Shown piece after piece: positions 59,835 through 64,000 of a DNA stretch of 64,000 bases. The translations under genes and the position numbers were made by a program. Position 1 is the first letter of the stretch. Each line of letters opens with the position of its first letter. Source of the DNA: Microbacterium sp. Marseille-Q6648 (lineage in GTDB: Bacteria; Actinomycetota; Actinomycetes; Actinomycetales; Microbacteriaceae). The notes under the pieces were generated by a model. That model did no database searches and was not told the DNA's origin. It worked only from the letters and a program-made list of their open reading frames with translations. The DNA lies in NCBI RefSeq assembly GCF_943181415.1, contig NZ_CALPBZ010000002.1, positions 310,001 through 374,000 of the forward strand, given 5' to 3'.

Positions 59835-61787
59835 ATGACCGATCTCCCCACCGTTTCCTACGACGAAGGACGCACCCGCGACGCCGCAGAGCTGCGCCGT
59901 CTGCAGGAATGCTCGACCGAAGAGATCCGCCTCGTGGGCCGCATCCAATCCCACGGCATCCTGTTCGCCGTCGACGACTCCACCGGCACCGTGGTCGCGG
60001 CCAGCGCGAACGCCGAGCAGTGGCTCGGACTCCCGCTCGCCGACACCGGCAGCGAGATGCTCGCGTGGGCGATGAGCCACGGCGTGGCCGTGGACCCGGT
60101 GCGAGCCGAACTCGACGGCACCGCCTACGACGTCATCGCCCACCGCGGCACGTCCCCCCTGATCCTCGAGCTCGAACCGGTCATCCCCGACCTCGAGTAC
60201 GTCCGCACCGGCGTGGTCACCGCCATCCAGCGCGTCGCGCACATCACCGATCCCGACGAGCTGCGCATCCAGGCCGCGCGAGAGCTCAAGGCCATCACCG
60301 GCTTCGACCGGGTCATGTGCTACGAGTTCCACGAGGACGGGCACGGCCAGATCGTCGCGGACGAGCGCGAGCCCGACATGGAGTCGTACTTCGGGCTGCA
60401 CTTCCCCGCGTCCGACATCCCGCCGCAGGCGCGCATGCTCTATCTCGAGAAGCGCTCGCGGGCCATCGTCGACACCGACGACCCCGGGCTCGGAATCCGC
60501 ACCCTTCTCCCCGAGTCCCAGCCGATCGACCTCGGCATCACCGAGCTGCGCGCCGTGTCGCCGCATCACCTGCAGTTCATGCGGAACATGGGTCAGGCTT
60601 CGACGGTCTCGTTCGCCGTCGTCGCCGAAGGGCGTCTGGTCGGCATGTTCACGTGCGCTCACCGCACGCAGCGCCGCCTTCCCGTGCTGCTGCGTCGCGC
60701 GCTGGAGGTGCTTGCCACGCAGGTCGGCACGCAGCTGATCTCGGCCCGGCAGATCCAGGCCCTGCGACGCCAGCTCGAAGCCCGCGAGCGACGCGCGGCA
60801 GTCGTCGCCCCGTTGTACGGACGGGCCGACATCGCCGACGCGCTCGTACGCGGCCGCCGGACGGTCCTGGACGTCGTACCCGCGGACGGCGTGTACCTGC
60901 GCGTCGACGGGGTGGTCAGCACGATGGGCGTCGTGCCCGCTCCCGAGCGCCTGGACCCTGTCATCGACGACCTCGGGCCCTCGGGCTTCGTGTCGGACGC
61001 CCTGCCGATCGAACGTCCGGAGCTCGCCGTCGAGATCGCGGGCGTCGCGGGCCTGCTGATCGTTCCCCTGTCCGACGACGGGGACCGGCTGGTCTTCGTC
61101 CGCGGCGAGGCGGCGCGGGAAGTGCAGTGGCTCGGCGACCAGTCCGCGGCCAATCGCGACACCCCCCTCTCACCGCGCCGTTCGTTTTCGGCATGGGTCG
61201 AGAGCGTGACCGGCCGGAGCCTTCCGTGGGGCGAGCACGCCCAGGACGCCTTCGACCTCGGCGCCGACATCCGCACCGCGCTGCTCTCGCGAGCACAGGC
61301 GGAACTCGCCGAGCTCGCCCTGCAGGACGCGCTGACGGGCCTGCACAACCGCCGGTTCCTCGACGAGCGTCTGAGCCAGGTCCTCGCAGAGGGCGCCCGG
61401 CAGGTGTCGGTCGTCTTCCTCGATCTCGACAACTTCAAGGCGGTCAACGACACCCACGGGCACGAACTGGGCGATGCCGTCCTCTCCACGGTGGGCAGGC
61501 GCCTGCTCGGAGCGGCGCGCTCGACCGACATCGTGGCGCGCCTGGGCGGTGACGAGTTCGTCGTGGTCTGCCTGGACGTGCACGAAGAAGAGGCGTCGCT
61601 GATCGCGCAGCGCGCCGTCGACGCGCTGCGCGAGCCGATCAAGGTCGGCGATGTCATCGTCGAGATCGGCGCGTCAGCCGGCATCGCCACCGAAGACGGC
61701 CGGCCCACGGCGGCGCAGCTCCTGGATGCCGCGGATGCGGCGATGTACCGCGCCAAGCGCGCGGGACGCGGCCGGGTGTCGCGCTGA
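59835..61787 (+). CDS. Bacteriophytochrome-linked diguanylate cyclase (PAS-GAF-PHY-GGDEF)
   Basis: 650 residues. PAS (about 28-115), GAF (about 140-305), PHY (about 320-480) and GGDEF (about 490-650). Cys26 aligns with the biliverdin-attachment cysteine of DrBphP, 15 residues before the HG of IQSHG. Other chromophore-pocket residues are present: Asp194 in PASDIPPQAR, His245 in SPHHLQFMRNMG, His276, and the PHY tongue PRRSF (447-451). The cyclase keeps GGDEF (571-575) and the product-inhibition site RSTD (562-565). It should make cyclic di-GMP in a red/far-red-dependent way. Strong Shine-Dalgarno before the ATG. No heme oxygenase gene for biliverdin is visible in the window. Confidence 0.93.
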   Translation: MTDLPTVSYDEGRTRDAAELRRLQECSTEEIRLVGRIQSHGILFAVDDSTGTVVAASANAEQWLGLPLADTGSEMLAWAMSHGVAVDPVRAELDGTAYDVIAHRGTSPLILELEPVIPDLEYVRTGVVTAIQRVAHITDPDELRIQAARELKAITGFDRVMCYEFHEDGHGQIVADEREPDMESYFGLHFPASDIPPQARMLYLEKRSRAIVDTDDPGLGIRTLLPESQPIDLGITELRAVSPHHLQFMRNMGQASTVSFAVVAEGRLVGMFTCAHRTQRRLPVLLRRALEVLATQVGTQLISARQIQALRRQLEARERRAAVVAPLYGRADIADALVRGRRTVLDVVPADGVYLRVDGVVSTMGVVPAPERLDPVIDDLGPSGFVSDALPIERPELAVEIAGVAGLLIVPLSDDGDRLVFVRGEAAREVQWLGDQSAANRDTPLSPRRSFSAWVESVTGRSLPWGEHAQDAFDLGADIRTALLSRAQAELAELALQDALTGLHNRRFLDERLSQVLAEGARQVSVVFLDLDNFKAVNDTHGHELGDAVLSTVGRRLLGAARSTDIVARLGGDEFVVVCLDVHEEEASLIAQRAVDALREPIKVGDVIVEIGASAGIATEDGRPTAAQLLDAADAAMYRAKRAGRGRVSR

Positions 61788-61821
61788 GGCCGCGCTCACA
61801 CGGCGAACGCGGCGGGTGACC

Positions 61822-62124
61822 TCAGCGTGCGGCCGGCTCGGGTTCGGGAAGGATGCGCAGCCCGCCCGGAGAGTTGGCGATGTCCACCAGCTCCTGCAGC
61901 CACACCCGGTTGATCTCGGGCATCGGCGCGTCGTACGCGAAGCGGACCGTCGACGCCGGCGAGATCCACAGCGCCTGCCGCAGGCCCGTCTTCTCGTCGG
62001 TGATCGCGAAAGAGAGGCTCTCGTGGCGCCGGAGCTTGGCGACGATGACCAGTTCGAGGTGAGCCAGCGTGCGATCGTCGATCGGGAAGTCGACGGCAGG
62101 CGACCCGTAATGCAGAGTACCCAT
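61822..62124 (-). CDS. Small conserved actinobacterial protein, paralogue of the 63352 gene
   Basis: 100 residues beginning MGTLHYGSPAVDFPIDDRTL. It aligns along its length with the protein at 63352-63666: MGTL.Y, the DDR.LAHL..VI..KLRR.E...F motif, WLSP/WISP, a Phe/Tyr strand and a C-terminal NSP.GL...PEP. Compact mixed alpha/beta domain without catalytic signature. TAGGAT 7 nt before the ATG implies a leaderless mRNA. Function unknown; I believe such proteins are widespread in Microbacteriaceae. Confidence 0.8.
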   Translation of the reverse strand: MGTLHYGSPAVDFPIDDRTLAHLELVIVAKLRRHESLSFAITDEKTGLRQALWISPASTVRFAYDAPMPEINRVWLQELVDIANSPGGLRILPEPEPAAR

Positions 62125-62131
62125 CGAGAGA

Positions 62132-62173
62132 ATCCTATGACGCCCGACGGCGCGCGCCCACCGCGGGTAGGCT
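62132..62173. promoter_or_regulatory. Divergent pair of leaderless-type -10 boxes
   Basis: TAGGAT on the minus strand (62132-62137), 7 nt before the ATG at 62124, and TAGGCT on the plus strand (62168-62173), 6 nt before the ATG at 62180. The two small genes share a 55-bp divergent promoter region with no Shine-Dalgarno on either side. Confidence 0.5.
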
Positions 62174-62179
62174 GACGGG

Positions 62180-62458
62180 ATGGCAAAAGTGAACCGACTC
62201 ACCGTCGACGGACGCGACTACTTCCTTCCCGACCCCGTGACGGAGCTGAAGAAGGAGATCCTCGAGGCCATCAAGGACGGTGGCGGCTACGTCACGATTC
62301 CGCCGCTGCGCGGCGGTCCCGGCATCGACATCCTCTTCTCGCCGGGCATGCCCGTGACCTGGTCTCAGTTCGACGTGGGCAGCGGTGAGGCACCTGCCGG
62401 CGCCGGCGACCACGCCGCCGACGACGCGGCGATCGTGGACGACTACCCCGAGATCTAA
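62180..62458 (+). CDS. Small hypothetical protein
   Basis: 92 residues: MAKVNRLTVDGRDYFLPDP, a helix (VTELKKEILEAIKDGGGY), a beta segment (VTIPPLRGGPGIDILFSPGMPVTW) and an acidic Ala/Asp tail. Soluble, no known catalytic motif. Stop overlaps the EAL-gene stop by 4 nt in convergent orientation. Leaderless-type promoter. Function not recognised. Confidence 0.72.
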   Translation: MAKVNRLTVDGRDYFLPDPVTELKKEILEAIKDGGGYVTIPPLRGGPGIDILFSPGMPVTWSQFDVGSGEAPAGAGDHAADDAAIVDDYPEI

Positions 62459-63231
62459 CCCGCGGCGCTCAGCAGCCGACCCAGGCGGTCGGCCGACATC
62501 GGAGCGCCCAGCAGGAACCCCTGACCCCGATCGCAGCCGAGACGACGAGCGCGCTCGAAGTCCTCGACCGTCTCGATGCCCTCGGCCACGACGCGCCAGC
62601 CGTAGCGCTTGGCGAAGGCGACCACGCCCGCAATGGCGTCCTCCGATGCGGCATCGCGGCGCTGCGTGAGCGACCGGTCGATCTTGATCTCGTCGATGGG
62701 CAGCTGGTCGAGCATCGCCATCGTGGTGTCGCCGCCACCGAAGTCGTCCAGCGAGACGCCGACGCCGGCCGAGCGCAGCACCGGCAGAATCTCCACGACC
62801 GTCGGCAGCAGCTGCGGCGACGGCGTTTCGGTGACCTCGACGGTCAGAGTGCCGGGACGCAGTCCGGTCTCGTCGGCTCGCTCCACCACGACGCTCGCGA
62901 AACTGGGCGACACGTGCGTCGGCGAGACGTTCACCGACAGTGACAGGTCGTGACCCTCGCGCTGCCATTCGGACACCTGCGCCGCGGCGGCCGAGAGCAC
63001 GACGTCATCGATGTCGCTGACGATGTTCTCGCTCTCGGCGAGCGGGATGAACAGGTCGGGGCCGATCGCCCCGTGCACGGCGTGGTCCCACCGGCACAGC
63101 GCTTCAACGGCCACGGGCCCGCGATCTCGGGGGTCGGTGGATAGGTCGAACAGCGGCTGATAGGCCACTGTGAGCAGGCCCGAGGACACGGCGAGGCGCA
63201 GGTCGTCGGCGAGCGTGGGGAAGCCAGTCAT
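62455..63231 (-). CDS. EAL-domain cyclic di-GMP phosphodiesterase
   Basis: 258 residues, a stand-alone EAL domain with a complete catalytic set: EAL at 43-45 (VEALCRW), Asn in VNVSPTH, Glu in VEVTET, DDFGGGDTT loop, Lys in IKIDRS, Glu in AEGIET and Gln in GQGFLLG. It hydrolyses cyclic di-GMP to pGpG. Start chosen at MTGFPTL after GGAG. No sensor domain is attached. It lies 0.7 kb from the phytochrome cyclase, so both arms of the second messenger are encoded together. Confidence 0.92.
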   Translation of the reverse strand: MTGFPTLADDLRLAVSSGLLTVAYQPLFDLSTDPRDRGPVAVEALCRWDHAVHGAIGPDLFIPLAESENIVSDIDDVVLSAAAAQVSEWQREGHDLSLSVNVSPTHVSPSFASVVVERADETGLRPGTLTVEVTETPSPQLLPTVVEILPVLRSAGVGVSLDDFGGGDTTMAMLDQLPIDEIKIDRSLTQRRDAASEDAIAGVVAFAKRYGWRVVAEGIETVEDFERARRLGCDRGQGFLLGAPMSADRLGRLLSAAG

Positions 63232-63338
63232 GCGCTCCAGAATCCGCTCCCTACCACTTGTCCGCAACACCCGACAGAGATTTTTGAAGTGTGTATACTG
63301 CGCACTCGACCTTCGCCGCCGCTGCGGGCCATGGCCGC

Positions 63339-63344
63339 TAAAGT
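63339..63344 (+). promoter_or_regulatory. -10 box TAAAGT for a leaderless transcript
   Basis: Seven nt before the ATG at 63352. An AT-richer stretch at 63275-63300, unusual here, lies further upstream between the EAL and this gene. Confidence 0.45.
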
Positions 63345-63351
63345 GGAACCG

Positions 63352-63666
63352 ATGGGCACGCTCACGTACGACTCCAAGGTCACGGTCTCTTTCGACGACC
63401 GTATTCTCGCGCACCTGCAGGTGGTGATCTGGTCGAAGCTGCGACGCGGCGAGCAGTTCGCTTTCACGTGGACAGATCCTATGCGAAGCGGACTGGGCCG
63501 GACGTCCGTGTGGCTCAGCCCCAACATCTCGGTGGTGTTCGAGTACTTCGGCGGCCGTCAGCCGCGGCTGAACCCGGCGTGGCTCGAGGCGCTGACCAAG
63601 GCGGCCAACTCTCCGAACGGACTCACCCTCGTTCCCGAGCCGGACGACCCCGCCGCACCGCGGTAG
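63352..63666 (+). CDS. Small conserved actinobacterial protein, paralogue of the 61822 gene
   Basis: 104 residues starting MGTLTYDSKVTVSFDDRIL. Shares the whole layout of the protein at 61822-62124, including LAHLQVVIWSKLRRGEQFAF, VWLSP and the NSPNGLTLVPEPD end. The two paralogues flank the EAL gene and the 62180 small gene. Leaderless-type promoter. Function unknown. Confidence 0.8.
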   Translation: MGTLTYDSKVTVSFDDRILAHLQVVIWSKLRRGEQFAFTWTDPMRSGLGRTSVWLSPNISVVFEYFGGRQPRLNPAWLEALTKAANSPNGLTLVPEPDDPAAPR

Positions 63667-63687
63667 CTTCGCCCGCCAACCCGGTCG

Positions 63688-64000
63688 TCAGTTCCACACG
63701 CTGGGTGCGGCATCCCTCGTCGAGGGCAGGGCGGAGGCCACGGCCCAGTCGTGCACCCACGGCTCGACGTCGGGAAGATTGTCGGGACGCCCCATCGCGG
63801 CGAACAGCTCTTCGTGGCGCAGTGTGCCGCCCGAGCGCTTGAGCATGCGGGCCCGCACGATCGCGCGCGCGTAGACCTCACCGTCGACCACGGCCCGGTG
63901 CTCGACGTAGAGCGCGCGGTCGTCGTGGCCCAGGAACCGGGACTCGACCTCGAACCGCTGCCACAGCTGCAGGGACTTGCGGAAGGTCACCGTCTCGCTC
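63688..64000 (-). CDS. Acyl-CoA thioesterase-like (hotdog fold, THEM6-like), 5' truncated
   Basis: The frame continues past the window edge; 104 residues are visible. Pattern VTFRKSLQLWQRFEVESRFLGHDDRALYVEHRAVVDGEVYARAIVRARML is typical of the hotdog-fold thioesterases of the THEM6/4HBT type. The N-terminal active-site half lies outside. C-terminal tail ends APSVWN. Converges with the 63352 gene. Confidence 0.75.
   Translation of the reverse strand, partial: SETVTFRKSLQLWQRFEVESRFLGHDDRALYVEHRAVVDGEVYARAIVRARMLKRSGGTLRHEELFAAMGRPDNLPDVEPWVHDWAVASALPSTRDAAPSVWN

Noticed and set aside
1-64000. Search for prophage, insertion sequence or integrase signs of recent transfer
   Set aside because: No transposase, integrase, tRNA end or direct repeats were seen, and base composition is even, so recent acquisition of the island is not supported from this window.

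Overview
The window is one stretch of a high-GC actinobacterial chromosome. Very high third-position GC, short overlapping genes, many -10-like boxes set 6-8 nt before start codons, and an actinobacterial-type gene set (alpha-E/ATP-grasp/transglutaminase trio, sugar importers without their own ATPase) point to Microbacteriaceae, most likely Microbacterium. That placement is inference from composition and gene content.

About 1-44.2 kb reads as a plant-glycan catabolic island for D-apiose and L-rhamnose. (i) 1-6.4 kb is a tightly overlapping operon that can be read as a complete D-apionate route: D-apionolactone lactonase (ApnL), D-apionate oxidoisomerase (ApnO), 3-oxo-isoapionate decarboxylase (OiaC), L-erythrulose kinase (DhaK-DhaL type, 5' end outside the window), L-erythrulose-1-phosphate isomerase (TIM homologue) and D-erythrulose-4-phosphate isomerase (RpiB homologue), plus an SDR that may be the entry apiose dehydrogenase. 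(ii) 6.5-11.2 kb holds a LacI regulator, a SorC regulator, an epimerase-like SDR and an amidohydrolase. (iii) 11.2-19.0 kb is a minus-strand operon: apiosidase-like (DUF4038/DUF5060) hydrolase, GH2 beta-galactosidase, solute-binding lipoprotein and two permeases. (iv) 19.1-33.6 kb has two GH78 alpha-L-rhamnosidases, an Asp/Glu-racemase-like protein, a second LacI regulator and the most unusual operon: GH127 - RuBisCO-like protein - acid-sugar kinase (DUF1537) - FAD/Fe-S glycolate-oxidase-like fusion. This operon is best explained as a second branch of D-apionate catabolism that gives 3-phosphoglycerate and glycolate, the glycolate being oxidised by the last gene. (v) 33.9-37.2 kb is a second sugar ABC importer. 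(vi) 38.1-44.2 kb is the L-rhamnose operon rhaM-rhaI-esterase-rhaD-rhaB. LacI-type operators of the form TGAAACGnTTCA lie before the second rhamnosidase, the second importer and rhaM, so these probably form one regulon.

From about 44.2 kb the content becomes ordinary chromosome: a serine hydrolase, a repeat-rich small protein, the transglutaminase/alpha-E/circularly permuted ATP-grasp trio, a membrane sulfite-oxidase-fold molybdoenzyme, an ornithine aminotransferase/dimethylargininase pair, a quinone-reductase-like/XRE/membrane protein operon and a bifunctional PutA. Next come a coiled-coil membrane protein, a bacteriophytochrome-GGDEF diguanylate cyclase with nearly all canonical photosensory residues, an EAL phosphodiesterase flanked by two paralogous small proteins, and a truncated thioesterase at the edge.

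No rRNA, tRNA, CRISPR array or insertion sequence was recognised. No gene-free stretch exceeds 300 bases. The many long antisense reading frames are GC-driven shadows.
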